A stretch of DNA of 64,000 bases from Arthrinium phaeospermum. Lineage: Eukaryota > Ascomycota > Sordariomycetes > Amphisphaeriales > Apiosporaceae. Within the stretch, counting starts at the first letter, position 1, and every line of letters begins with the position of its first letter. The translations under genes were made by a program, and so were the position numbers. The stretch is taken from assembly GCA_006503535.1 (NCBI GenBank), contig QYRS01000001.1, positions 930,001 through 994,000 of the forward strand, given 5' to 3'. Below are positions 32,124-43,607 of this stretch, one piece after another. The notes below the pieces were generated by a model. That model did not search any database and was not told the DNA's origin. It saw only the letters and a program-made list of their open reading frames with translations.

Positions 32124-32573
32124 TTTGGAGTGTATATTGATTGTGTATGCGACTGGGGAAGACGGCGGTCGTTCAGATGCGTATGCGACAGCGGAGTCGG
32201 AGGGATGGCGGTGGTCGATATTTCGGTAGGGCGATGATGGAATGGCACCAAACAGTTAAAAAAAAGCTTCGCATCATCAATGACTGAAAGCAAGCTCGGA
32301 CGCTTCCAATGGTAGGCGATAACGATAAAGAGCCTTACAGGAGGTACGTACCTAGCAAAAGGTGGAGTCGCGGGTATCTCCGAAGCTGCCCGCCTGTCAA
32401 CCAATGGCGTCACATCGTGATATAAAAAGCATGTACGGCTGGAATGTCATCAAGACCTCTCACTTCGGGCCCTTGGAGAAGATCATTTTCCTTTGAATCG
32501 GAACCTGGAGAATACTACCCAATCGCCTATTTCTAGCTTCAATAATCAGCCTGCATCTAAGCAGCATCAGTCA
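32124..32573. promoter_or_regulatory. Bidirectional promoter with CCAAT and TATA-like elements
   Basis: A 450-bp spacer between two divergent genes. CCAAT lies at 32401-32405 and TATAAAAA at 32421-32428, about 150 bp upstream of the plus-strand start. The half nearest the Tom6 start (32124-32230) contains no clear box. Confidence 0.45.
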
Positions 32574-33737
32574 ATGATGGCCGAAACCCCACGGTACGCC
32601 AATGCGGGTGGCTTCGTCCCGCCCACACTGCCATCGCCTGCTCCCAGCACAGCATCAAGTCGCGCCGCTGCTGGACTGCCTCACCCGAGATCGAAGCCCC
32701 TTGTGCCAGGTTCACGCAAAGAAGATTATGCGCGCAAATACGCCGAGAGCCGCCTCCTTCACATCTCGAGGCGCTATGTCAAGAAACACGGCATCCCTGA
32801 CCCCACCGATACCGTCAAAGGCTACGATAGCTTCGAAGAAGTGTGTCACGACCTCGAGGAGGTCATCTTCGTGCTTTGGTTTTCGGGCACGCCCAGCATA
32901 CAGGTCCCGTACCTTCTCAACATCGCCTTGGCTTTTACGGAGTACATCGAAGCATTCGACCCTGCGCCGACGGCCACGTTCCTCCTGCTCAAGAAACTAG
33001 ACCATTGCTTTGCCAGTTTGCTCGCTGGCAAGGATATCCGGACCGGGGAGACGCTGCCGGGCTTTGAACAGAACACGAGGAAAGGCATGACCAAGACGGA
33101 CATGGTGCGCTGCAAGAGTCTGGCCGAGCAGACGCGCCTGCTGATTGCCGTGGTGATGAGCAACGTCGACGAGGTCGAGACCTACCTGCCAGAGGAAGAC
33201 GAGTCTGTACCGCCATCCAGAGGCCAAGCAACCCCGCACGGAGAGAAAAGAAAGAGAACCGAAGAAGAAACTCCTGAAAATCCAGAAGTGAAAACAGAGG
33301 TCAAGGAGGAATCCGCATCACCACCAAAGAGGCAAAAAACAGCATCGCCCGAGAACCCCACAGCGGCCGAGTCCCCGCTCGTCAAATCGGAAGACGGAAT
33401 GTCGACACCGCTGCCGTCTACTCTTTTCTCGAAGGAGAATCTCACGGGGATGGAGGCGTCGAAGAACGACGGCAAGTTCCACTTTGCGCTTGAAGACGAA
33501 GATGATGATGACGATGACGATGACGATGATGTCGGCGAGACGGCGACGTCCAATCTGGCGCGAACACCGCCACACTGTAGTGCCTCGGAAGAGCCGGCGG
33601 ACCTACCGCCTGATGCATATGAACCAGATGATGACGACGAAGACGACGATGAGCTCTACATGAACGTCGCAAAGGTTTATGAGAAAACTCTTGTTGAGCT
33701 GGGCAAGACCCTCGGAGAGCCGATAGTAGGGTACTAG
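32574..33737 (+). CDS. Conserved fungal protein with acidic C-terminus, function unknown
   Basis: An intronless 387-aa frame. The ordered part is residues 45-205: SRKEDYARKYAESRLLHISR, KGYDSFEEVCHDLEEVI, WFSGTPSIQVPYLLNIALAF, FLLLKKLDHCFASLLAGKD and MVRCKSLAEQTRLLIAVVMS. It is mainly helical and lacks Walker motifs, although proteins of this type are sometimes given recombinase names in fungal genomes; I see no support for that here. After residue 205 it is disordered, with a nuclear-localisation-like KRKR and PPKRQKT, a run of ten Asp (encoded by a GAT/GAC microsatellite at about 33499-33530) and a second Asp/Glu block. The C-terminal 25 residues look helical again. A nuclear helical-scaffold role is only a guess. 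Confidence 0.75.
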   Translation: MMAETPRYANAGGFVPPTLPSPAPSTASSRAAAGLPHPRSKPLVPGSRKEDYARKYAESRLLHISRRYVKKHGIPDPTDTVKGYDSFEEVCHDLEEVIFVLWFSGTPSIQVPYLLNIALAFTEYIEAFDPAPTATFLLLKKLDHCFASLLAGKDIRTGETLPGFEQNTRKGMTKTDMVRCKSLAEQTRLLIAVVMSNVDEVETYLPEEDESVPPSRGQATPHGEKRKRTEEETPENPEVKTEVKEESASPPKRQKTASPENPTAAESPLVKSEDGMSTPLPSTLFSKENLTGMEASKNDGKFHFALEDEDDDDDDDDDDVGETATSNLARTPPHCSASEEPADLPPDAYEPDDDDEDDDELYMNVAKVYEKTLVELGKTLGEPIVGY

Positions 33738-36700
33738 TCTCTGGCTCCAGAATCTGGCATCTCGATCTAACAGGAGAAACGGCGTTTGGATTTCATGCAC
33801 TTCATCATCGGTTTGTAAATATGGCTTTTTAGAGATACCCAAAGACATGCAGTGACAATTTAGGAGAGGCAGTGTGGTCGTTCAGTTCCCTTGGCGATTT
33901 TGCAATGTACTGATTGTACGGCAAGGTAGGACAAGGCGCTTTTAGATCAGTCAAGTTTACAATATGATAGAGCAGATATCGTTGATTAGACGAGAGATAT
34001 GTTTGTTATCAGTCATGTGCTACCCACGAATGCCAATTGAGCCAGATATAAGCCGGGTGATGTTAAAAAGATGTCGGAATAAGCCTGGGCCATTTTAGAT
34101 CCCATCAGCTATATACTATGCTCGCCTGTCCCTTCATGATGGCATTGGTAGCACAACGCAAGGAAAGGCATCCAACAGGCAACCTCGAAACGCGTTGCCT
34201 TCGCTTCTATTAATATCACAAGATCGACGGATCAAAAGACCGCATCCAGGCGTCTTTTTTCAGCTACGGATGTGACGATCCAACAGGAAAATATCGGATA
34301 CTTATCAGTTCATGTTCGCAGGATCATGCGACGGCGCTGTGATTGGCCTTGGCCGTAGATTACATATGCGCAGTAAGCGTCGCGAAGCGGGACAACTGGA
34401 CGCCCACGTGCAGGAAAGAGACCTGTCAGCGCAAACTTTCAGCCAGCCTCACCCTTTTCCAGGTCGACGGCAATTGTCGCTGTATGGGTGCCGCACATTA
34501 CAACTCCATTACATTCACTTCATTTGGCCTACTGCTACTTGGTATATATATACACCATACGAGCGACGACCGGCAACCCGGGAGATATACGAGAAATTCG
34601 ACACAGGTTCCATCGAGTCACGTCACGGGCCACATTCTCGTGCAAGGACTTAAGTAGGTAAGGATCTTGGATGTGGGGTTGGAGGGCCGTAGTAGACCCC
34701 TCCCCTCTAGAACTCCCTCCCCGTGCGCCCTGGGGTTTACGGCCCAGAATCCCAGATGTGAGATTCAAGCAAATACGACTTCTGATGCCACGATTTCAGC
34801 CTGGCTGACAGGGGGGACATACTCTCAGCAGATGGTCGCATGCGCCATCTCATGCTGGTTTGCTGTCGATGGCAGCACTTGTCTCGTTACGAGTCAATCT
34901 GCCCAAGGTTTGCTTGACTCATGGACAAGTCGGACCGCTCTAGACTTCTCGTTCTTAGCTGAATAGTGGGTGCATACTAACAAGTCACGATATCCTGGTG
35001 AACGTTAGACGGTAGCAATAATGACCATCAACTTCGCAAGCCGGTATAGCAACTCGCTTGCAAATAATAATCAGCGCCTGATAAGACGCAGCCTGACGTG
35101 AGAGTCGTCCAGTTGGGCATTGCCATGCCCTTGGAACATCATCAACCCGCACACGCACACACACTTGACCAGGGTTCGGCAGCTTACTCGTCTCAATTTG
35201 CGTCTCCTCGCCCGGTACATCATGTACGAGTGAGGCAAAGGGAAGTCATGAAACCAACCTGGGCAATTCGCCCGTGCGGATCTTTTCCGTCTCACGATCG
35301 AAACCTATTAGGACTCCCTGCAATGGATGCACCCGTCGCATCGGGGTTGTGGCCAGTTTTCCTTTTCTGAGCCTTGGAAGCTGCAGGAAGCAGGTGGTAG
35401 AGAGACCTGTGACCAGAAAAATCTGTGACCTAGACTCTCCGGAAACCCCCCTGGCTGCATATTGAGCTAGCCATGGCCCGACATGAACCAGCCTGATGGA
35501 ATGATGAATGACCTCGTTTTGAGCAGTGCTACAGCACCAACCCGCCAAAAACCCGCGTGCTTTGCTTTTGGCGCTTGTCTCGAAGAACCAATCCCTTTCC
35601 TGGCCCCCCTTCCCCTTCCCCCGGTCCCCCGTCCCTGGCGCTTTGCAGGCTTGCAAGGGGCTTTGCTTTTTTGGCGACCAGACACAGGGAAAAAGAACAG
35701 GCAAGACAAGACAAGACCACTCACACACGCATCATCACCAAGCGGGCGGGCGGGCTGACTGGCACGTTCGGTTCGTGGGTCTCGTCTCCATTTCTCGAAT
35801 CGGTCGGTTTCCATTCCAATTCCCACTTGGGCTCATCTCTTGCCCTCTTTTCCCTCCCCGTCCCCTCCCCTTCTTTTTTACTCCTTCCCTTTTTCCTCCC
35901 ACATCGTCTTTTTGCGAAAGAAAAAAAACTCATACTTTTCTTTCCGGTGGTTGATTCGGTGCCGAAGTCGCTAGGAAGAAGCTGAAGAAGAAGAAGAAGG
36001 TGTTCGAAGAGACGGACAGGAAGCTTGAAGGGAATATACCGGTTTTATTATTTCTCGTGACAGGTAAGAGCTATTTTCTGTTTTTTAAACTTTTTTGCGC
36101 ATCCGGTTCGCCCTCAGTCAGTCCATGGGCGCCTCCCTTTTTCTTGTCCCTTTTGAAGCCGGACTCTGCCTGGCGTTGTGTGGTTCGAACGGTGGTGGGC
36201 GCCGGTCCGTTGCAACGCCTCAAAAACGAGCACCACCATTCGTATGGCCGCTTGAGAAAGAGTCCATTCCGAGCCCACTTGTTGGTTGCGACAAACTTTG
36301 GGACCAATTCTGTCCTACCCATGGCGGCGCATCCGCAGAGGGGCAAAACCCTCGCGACAAAACTTTGGGGCATGGCCAAATTCGACACTCACCCACAAAC
36401 ATTATTCGCAACACTTCCAGCAGTTCTATATCTATTACCACTGCTGCTCCCGACTTCTCTCCCCTTGCCTTTTCACCAGCAGCGCATCTCTTAGTCGTCA
36501 GAAACCCGCCCAGCCGAACAACCCCGCTGTGGTTCTGATTTCTTGCGCTTCGCATTATCCGTGCGCTCGACGCTCCGCTTGCCTTGTCGCAACGATGGCT
36601 CGGCTCAGCTGCCCAACACTCCCATCCCACCCGCAACGAATCGATGTATGTCGCACACATTCCTTGTGTGGTGTGTGCGACAATGCGATGCGGCGCACTC

Positions 36701-37424
36701 TTACACTGGGGGGATGAGCACGCGGAAAGTCTGAAGAAGAAATAAGCTATTCCGACTCGAAGAATCAGACAAATGCGCCGGGGTCACACAGAATCCATGC
36801 ATCCTGCAGGTGTTCTGGAAAACGTGGGCCGTGTCCTCTGTACCACATGCCGCCGTACATATACCTGCCCTACCCTGCCTCCGAGCTGAAGGGGCCCAAA
36901 GGTGTGGGTGTGCGTGTGCGTGTGTCTTTGGATCCGAGGTGTGGTGCGTGCGAGAGTGCGTTGTCCGTTGGAGGGTGTGGTGCGATAGGGTGCGGCCCGG
37001 CACTGCCTGCTGTTTCGCTTCTCCAAGACTCCAACCAATCGTGGGGGTACGTGGCTACACCTGGAGCAGTCGAGTCGCCTGCCACACTCAACGCCCACGC
37101 TCCATTCCGCCCATCCTTTCACCCATAAATACGTTTACCCGGATGACTTCGGATCAAGTGTCCATCAACGGGCTACCGGCGCAATGACGACCACAGCCTT
37201 GGATGACAATATCCAACTATCAAGCAACTGGACACTTGGCGACAATCATGCCTGCGACCACTATCGAGGAATGGCTTCAATTGGACCAGACGGCCGCGAC
37301 TGCAGATGTGCCGCTCAAACCACACCGCTGCAAACGGGTCATTGACCAATGGACTGATGGCGACCAAACCTATGTGAAATGCCGTGCTGATGATGGAACC
37401 GTACAGACTCATAAACTCGTCGCA
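33738..37424. other. Long gene-poor spacer; right half is the leader/promoter of the zinc-knuckle gene
   Basis: No gene is supported in 33738-35500; two short frames near 34340-34970 contain scattered Cys but no motif. From about 35570 to 35910 the plus strand is strongly C/T-rich (runs such as CCCTTCCCCTTCCCCC), typical of the core promoters of highly expressed fungal genes. A donor-like GTAAGAGC at 36065 could start a leader intron. GT-rich dinucleotide sequence occurs around 36900-36930. Confidence 0.5.
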
Positions 37425-38253
37425 ATGTCGTCTCTGTCGCGTCGGGCTTGCTACAAGTGTGGCAACGTCGGCCACTACGCCGAGGTTTGCTCCTCTGCCG
37501 AGCGCCTTTGCTACAACTGCAAGCAGCCAGGTAAGAGACAGATCCGCCCATTTCTCATATACCTCGGCTCTTGACTAACTTGATGTACAAGGCCACGAGT
37601 CAAACCAGTGCCCCCTGCCTCGCACCACCGAGGCTAAGCAGTGCTACCACTGCCAAGGCCTTGGCCATGTCCAGGCTGACTGCCCTACCCTGCGCCTGAG
37701 CGGTGCCGGAACCAGCGGTCGCTGCTACAACTGTGGCCAGCCGGGCCATTTGGCTCGCGCCTGCCCCAACCCCGCCGGCGTCAACATGGGCCGTGGAGGT
37801 CCTCCTGTTGGTCGTGGAGCCTACGGAGGTGGCTTCGGCGGCCGTGGCGGTTTCGCCGGTCCTCGGGCTGCCACTTGCTACAAGTGCGGTGGCCCCAACC
37901 ACTTTGCCCGTGACTGCCAGGCCCAGGCTATGAAGTGCTACGCCTGTGGCAAGCTTGGTCACATCTCGCGGGACTGCACAGCCCCCAACGGCGGACCTTT
38001 GAACACTGCCGGCAAGACCTGCTACCAGTGTGGTGAGGCTGGCCACATCTCGCGCGACTGCCCCCAGAAGGCCGCCGCTGGTGACATGTCTGGCGTCCCG
38101 GGTGTTCCGGTGGGAGTGCCCGGCGGCGTTCCTGGTGTCCCCGGAGGAGTTCCTGGTGTCCCCGGTGTCGGTGTCCCTGGTGTCCCCGGCGGCGTACCCG
38201 GTGTTCCTGATGTCGATATGAGCAGCGCGGCGCCTATTCCCCCTGTTGCTTAA
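37425..38253 (+). CDS. gis2: Seven-zinc-knuckle (CCHC) RNA-binding protein, Gis2/Byr3/CNBP type
   Basis: Exons 37425-37530 and 37592-38253 give 255 aa; the intron has GTAAGA and AAG borders and splits the Gly of the second knuckle. Seven C-x2-C-x4-H-x4-C knuckles are readable: CYKCGNVGHYAEVC, CYNCKQPGHESNQC, CYHCQGLGHVQADC, CYNCGQPGHLARAC, CYKCGGPNHFARDC, CYACGKLGHISRDC and CYQCGEAGHISRDC. An RGG-type Gly/Arg segment lies between knuckles 4 and 5. The C-terminus is a Val-Pro-Gly repeat (about ten copies) ending in DVDMSSAAPIPPVA. Family members bind single-stranded nucleic acid and associate with translating ribosomes and stress granules. The start MSSLSRRACYKC matches what I know of Sordariomycete homologues. 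An in-frame ATG at 37203 would add 74 residues. Confidence 0.92.
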
Positions 38254-41200
38254 AGCTCCATGCGCGGAAACTTTTCGCACGGGGGCTTGGCCCGCAATCG
38301 TTGCAGTTGGGACAAATACTGACGACGATACGAATCACAACGCGGGCTCTGGCGCTCAAAAACCAGCATGACTTACTGATTAAGCACGCTTTTTTCGAAA
38401 CGCATACCACAATTTTCCTATAACTCTTATCACATTTCCTAATTACGGCTTGGGCTCGATCGATCATGAGCGCGGACTTGCTCATCTTTCGTGGCTCTGG
38501 ATTTCTGGGTAGCAACATCACCACGCCGGGATCATTGCTTCGTTCGCCACTCTTTGGCATCATTCCGGAGCACAAGTCCCTTAACGACTTCTTTTTTTAC
38601 CCTGCATGACCCTTATCGGAAGCAACCATTATTTCCTACGACCTTCACGACGTGTTAACCAAACACCTGGCTTGGACCATACGAGCAACTATCGGCGCCT
38701 GGGATCAATCCAAAGGAAAACTCATCTTACGCAGCTGAGCTTTTCCCAACGATTAGCCCGTTGACATTTCCATTGGTTTTTCCGTGGATGGTTAGACGGC
38801 TGATCACAGCTTGTGGCCAAAATACTTGTATCACCAGCGGCAGGGCTATACCCGAAGGACCCAAAAGTCGCCACCTCTGACTGGCTCGGCATTGGGTCCA
38901 TCACATACACATACGCCGTCTCTATTTCCTTTGCTTCATCGAAAGGCAAGACTCTTTCTCTTCACGAATCGGACGACAAAAACGACAGACGATTGACATG
39001 ATGTGGATCGAGAGATGGGGGAAACTGGATGTTGCAGTTCACAGGGGAGAGGATGCAGTGCATGGTCACGATATGGCTGCATCAAGAACGGCGGTGGTTG
39101 AGGGGAGCGATAGTGGGTTAGAGAAGTAGTCTGAGAAGAACAAGCAATGTTGTTGCACGATGGAAGCCTTGAGGTGCCCAATTCTCTCGAGCTTTCCTTC
39201 GATATGGTGCTCTCACTCTCGCAACGACCCAATTCCACCTGCGGAAGGGGGCTTCGAGCTATTTCGGCGCTTTATACCAGCTTGCGCCAGCTCGGCGCCC
39301 TGGCTAACCATTTAGGTCGCCCGGCTGATTGGGATGTTGGGGGTTCGATCAGTCTCACTGCTCTGGTAAGCTTACTCTTTCCATTTTTGCTTTCTCTTTT
39401 TTCTCTCTCTCTCTTTGGCTCTGTCCAGTGGACATCCAAACCGCCATACATGATGATACTCTTTAGCTCTAGATCAGGAGCTGCTCACCGGCAGCGAAGA
39501 CCGAGAACTTCAACCATGTTACACAGTCTCTGATTGGCGCATTTCTTTTGGCTTGTCATTGGAAAACTTCAACTCCCTCATGAACAGTTGCTGACATCGC
39601 CCTCATATAAACAGATTTCCATCAGTTGCGCCGCCAGCATTCTCTCTCAATGACCCTACATGCGTCAAGTACTTGATATACTTGACGTTTCAGTAAGTAC
39701 TCTTGACTATGCTACTAAGTGACACGCCAGGGACTTAAGTAACGTAGATGCTGAATTGGCTTTTGGTGGCTGAACTATCATTTGCTTGGCCATTTATTCT
39801 TGATGATGCTAAATCTTTATCTTGTACTCGTCGTCGTAGCTACATACGCCAAGTACACATAGTAACGGTCGGGCGCGAAGCCCTTCGCAAGATATCTTAG
39901 ATAGCCAGGGGTAGATGTATAATGTAATACTACCCAGAACAAATGATGCCCGATTCAGACCTGCGTGCGTACCCTTTGAGGTTTTGTTAGTGAGCAAGCA
40001 CGACTGCGTATCCCATGGCTTACAGCTGCCATATGTTACTTAGGCCAGGACTTCTTCCTGTGTTCTATCTGGCAAGGCAAACAAGACTGACAACCTCATC
40101 CAAGCCCAGGCAAGATGTGGCCGATGCCAAGCTTCGCTACGTGCGCGACTTTGGGAGACAGCTCTTGGGTGGCGTGCCACACGGAACCAACCTTATTGTC
40201 GGCTAGCTCCCCCCTATTTCTTGGCTTGGTTCATTTCCAGGGCGTGGGAGGGTTGAAGGGACGCGTAAAGTACAAATTGTCGCTCCTTACCAGGCGAGCG
40301 GCTCTTATGGTTGAGCCGCACGGGGAAAGGTCAGGTAAGCAATCGAACAGCTTCGATGTATTCAAAAACCCCGTTGCTTCGAGACTCAACGGGGCATTCC
40401 AGAAAGACCATCCATAGTAGCAGGGAAGGAAAGGGAGAAGGGAATAGCTGATAGCGATTTAACCGACCAAGGCAACAAGCGACTTCTTCCCCCCTCACGT
40501 CCTTCTCTCTGTCTCTCGCGCGCTCGCGCGTCTAAATGCCTCGCAAGTACATATTCAAGGGGTGCCGGGCTGCGCGGTCGGGGGAGGAGATGGTAGGCGG
40601 TCCGTAGCCCGAACGTCGTTGAGAAGAAGAAACGCCACCGGCCTTTTCCGGTCAGCCCCTTTATCGAAGCTCGTTGCTCGGAAGAAACAGGGAATGACTA
40701 CCTCTCTTCCGTCAATACGTGTAACAACTTTGATTCCCCATGCCTGAACAGAGGAAAGAGGGTGATGGCAGTCTTTCCTTGTTACCTCCTGGCAGTTTCT
40801 TCCGTCGACGTCCATGATCTAACTCTCTCTGTCTGTTTACCATGAAGCTTTCGCCTACATACAACTTGAATGAGTTTCAAGGATACTCGCACAGGCGCGT
40901 AGTGTCTTTGCACAGGATTGTCACCAAGTACAGCGCAGCGAGAAGCATATGTAGCCAGCTTGGCTCACAAAGACCACGCGTAGGAAGTAATCGGACAGCA
41001 GCACCTGTACCCGAGCGGGTGGAAACTCAAGACTCGTATCCTCGAGGTATAATATAAAACGGCTCCTAGCGAATTGCGTATCTTCTCGCCGTGGATGGGC
41101 AACAACGTGGCCCAAAAGTATGTAGGTTTGGGAACCTTCCAAGAGTCCCGTATGTAGACTCCCAGAGCTATGCGTCAAAGGCCGAGAAACGGAGGTTCGC

Positions 41201-42104
41201 CGATCTACCTATCTCTCATAACACCATTTTTGATTACCGGTGATGGGAGCGTAGCTCGCGTAACAGTGTAACAGTCCATACAGCAGCTACGCAAACCTGA
41301 GACGCGTCACATCTTCTTATCCCCCCCCCAGCCATGCATTCGCCTTCAAAGGAATAGTGCACAGTAGTATTGTGCCCCCGGAGAACTCCTTCGCACGGTA
41401 AAAGAAAATTCAACACGAACAGCTTCTTCTCGGCCCTCCATCCAATACGACCCAAGATGTGAGGTACCATCGCATCGTGCGATATGGGCTTGGCAGCAAG
41501 GCTTTAATGTTTCATACGCCTATGTAACATTTGGGCCTGCTATCCACGTCGGTAACGACGGTAATACTTAGATCTACGATGGCCACCGCAGGTAGATCAA
41601 ATCGGTCGACTGGGTCCAAAAGATGTTCACGCAACCCCCCATTGACCAAAAGACAGCGCTTGCAATCTGCGCCCTAAGGAGTTCAGTACCTACTTCATAT
41701 CAACAGACAATTTGCTCTTAGGTAGACTTTCTTCGTATTATCCCGACCCATTTTGATACCAGAGGGTGCTGTTAACCAATTCCTCAATACGTATATATGA
41801 CCGACCACTTTTTTAAAAAGGACTCCGCCAGCGCCAATGCTATACGAGACAAACAAAATAACCACGTGGGAAAAAACCAAGGAGGGACAGTGGACAACCA
41901 AGACCACATAAAACAAGACTCTTTACACCAACCTATCAGTATCGTGCAATCAAGCCAACTACTCGTAGCAACATCCCTGCTTTTCCACTTCCCTGAGCGA
42001 CCACTCTTACACGAGACTGACTCCATTTTCTCGACTCCCGTTTCAGGAATGAGTCCAAAGAAAATGGCATGGACGTCATATCCATGGTTATCCCATCTCA
42101 CTAT
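38254..42104. other. Long spacer without a supported gene
   Basis: This lies between two convergent genes (zinc-knuckle + and membrane protein -). Short frames only, no motifs. A GC-alternating CTCTCGCGCGCTCGCGCGTC lies near 40513. No tRNA or transposon ends are seen. Confidence 0.5.
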
Positions 42105-43607
42105 TTACCAAGCAGGCCGGTGCGGCATCGTCTCGGCCTCGGCCCCGGCGGGTTGAGGCGGGAGTGGGACGTCGGTCAGCGGCGCCATCGAGCGCGGCCG
42201 TGCTTCCACCACATAGGAGACGCCGTCCTCGGACGCGTATGAAGGCGGCCGAGCGGTCGTAGGCCGGGCCGGGTCTCTCTCGCTACTCGTTTCCACTCCT
42301 GCTTCGCGTCCGCTGCTGCTGCTGCTTGGAGGCGACGGCGACTGCTCGTTGCGGGCCCAGTATATGCGATTAGGATCAACGCGCTGAGAGGGTTGATTGT
42401 TAGCAACGGACCATGGTCTTTCTTTTCTGCGCGACGAGACATATGAAACGTAATGCATACCACACTTTCCCTCCATAGACCGTAGGCCGGAGGCTGCAGC
42501 TTGTTCGTCTCGCTCTCCAACCCAGCGGCTTCTTCGTCGCGCGCGAGAACGACTCGGATGGGGCGCCGCGGGATGGCGTAACCTCCCGGCCCGAACATGT
42601 TGGGTAACCGGGCGCGCTCCTGCTCCTCCGCCGTCTGCGGTCGCATGACGAACAAGCACAACTTGATAAGCCCGTGGCAGAAGAAGATGGTCGAGGCCAG
42701 AATGACGAGGATCAGCAAGATGGTGAACTCGCTGTTGTTGATATTCTTAGTAAGACTCAGGGCCAGGTCTAGAAGAGTTGGGGATAACGTCAGTACATGT
42801 TGAGGCCGAATAAAGATAGTGGCTGCTGGCATATCACAACTTACAGACAGACAATGTCAGTACTAGGAGCAGTCCTGACACAAAGCAGCGTAGGATCGAA
42901 TTCCGGACGCGCCGGCTCTTAACCCAGGGAAAGCAAAAGAGAAATCGTTTAGGAGTGTCGCTATCCCTGCCGGAGGCTGGTCCATCTGGTCGATCACGAC
43001 GTCGTGTCCGCTGTCGACCCCGATCCGCCATATCCGCAAGGTGCATCTCCGCCGGATCCGCTCCTCTGAAGCGTTGCATAAAAGTGCTTCGGTCCTCACT
43101 CGGGCGCGTGTGGGCGGGTTGCGGCTCATCGACGACGGGTAATCGGCCGGGCTGGTCCGGTTGTTGCTGCACGGACGGCCGAGGCCATTCCGACTGCGTT
43201 GGTGGTCTCGCTTCGTCACCACCCCCACCCCTTTGCTCAACCTCCTGTGGGGATGGAGGGCGGGTTGGTGGGCCCGACGAGCCCCTCGTCCAGGTGCGGG
43301 CGAGGTTCGGTAGGTGCAGCCGCGTCGAGGGCATGTTTGTGAGATTGATATTGAAATCCGGCGACTTCGGGCTTTCGACCTCGCCGGGCTGGACGCCGCC
43401 GGCGTGTGCCCGCGGGGGCTCATGTCCTCCACCGCTCGTGCTGTTGCTACCCGTCCGTCTGCGTGAGAGTCGTAGAGATATGCGCCGCGTCGTCGACGGC
43501 CGTGGGTTGCCTTCGGTCATTTCTGATACGCCATCCCGTTGCTCCTCCACATCTCCTTCTCGAGTTGATGCCCCGCGACGGAACATACTGGATCCAGGGA
43601 GAGCCAT
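42105..43607 (-). CDS. Two-span membrane protein with disordered ends, hypothetical
   Basis: Exons 43607-42845, 42768-42461 and 42383-42105 give 449 aa; introns have GTAAGT/TAG and GTATGC/CAG borders and consistent phases. Residues 1-225 are disordered, rich in Arg, Ser, Pro and Gly (ISLRLSRRRTGSNSTSGGG). Two membrane spans sit close together: NSILRCFVSGLLLVLTLSVYLAL, split by intron 1, and EFTILLILVILASTIFFCHG, then LIKLCLFVM. The C-terminal part has a motif-like GPGGYAIPRRPIRVVLARDE and near the end RPPSYASEDGVSYVVEA, a PPxY-containing segment. A PPxY motif can recruit HECT ubiquitin ligases such as Rsp5 (established knowledge); that role here is inference. Family unrecognised, though the overall layout recurs in filamentous ascomycetes. 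Confidence 0.72.

Noticed and set aside
32574..33737. Assignment as a meiotic recombinase (Dmc1-like)
   Set aside because: No Walker A or B motif and no RecA fold pattern, although similar proteins sometimes carry this name.
34312..34966. Two adjacent plus-strand frames with several cysteines, possible small secreted protein
   Set aside because: No signal peptide at either ATG, no consistent splice joining, and no family pattern.
36900..36930. GT-rich tract considered as a telomere-like or regulatory repeat
   Set aside because: Irregular dinucleotide sequence without the fungal telomere unit; ordinary microsatellite.
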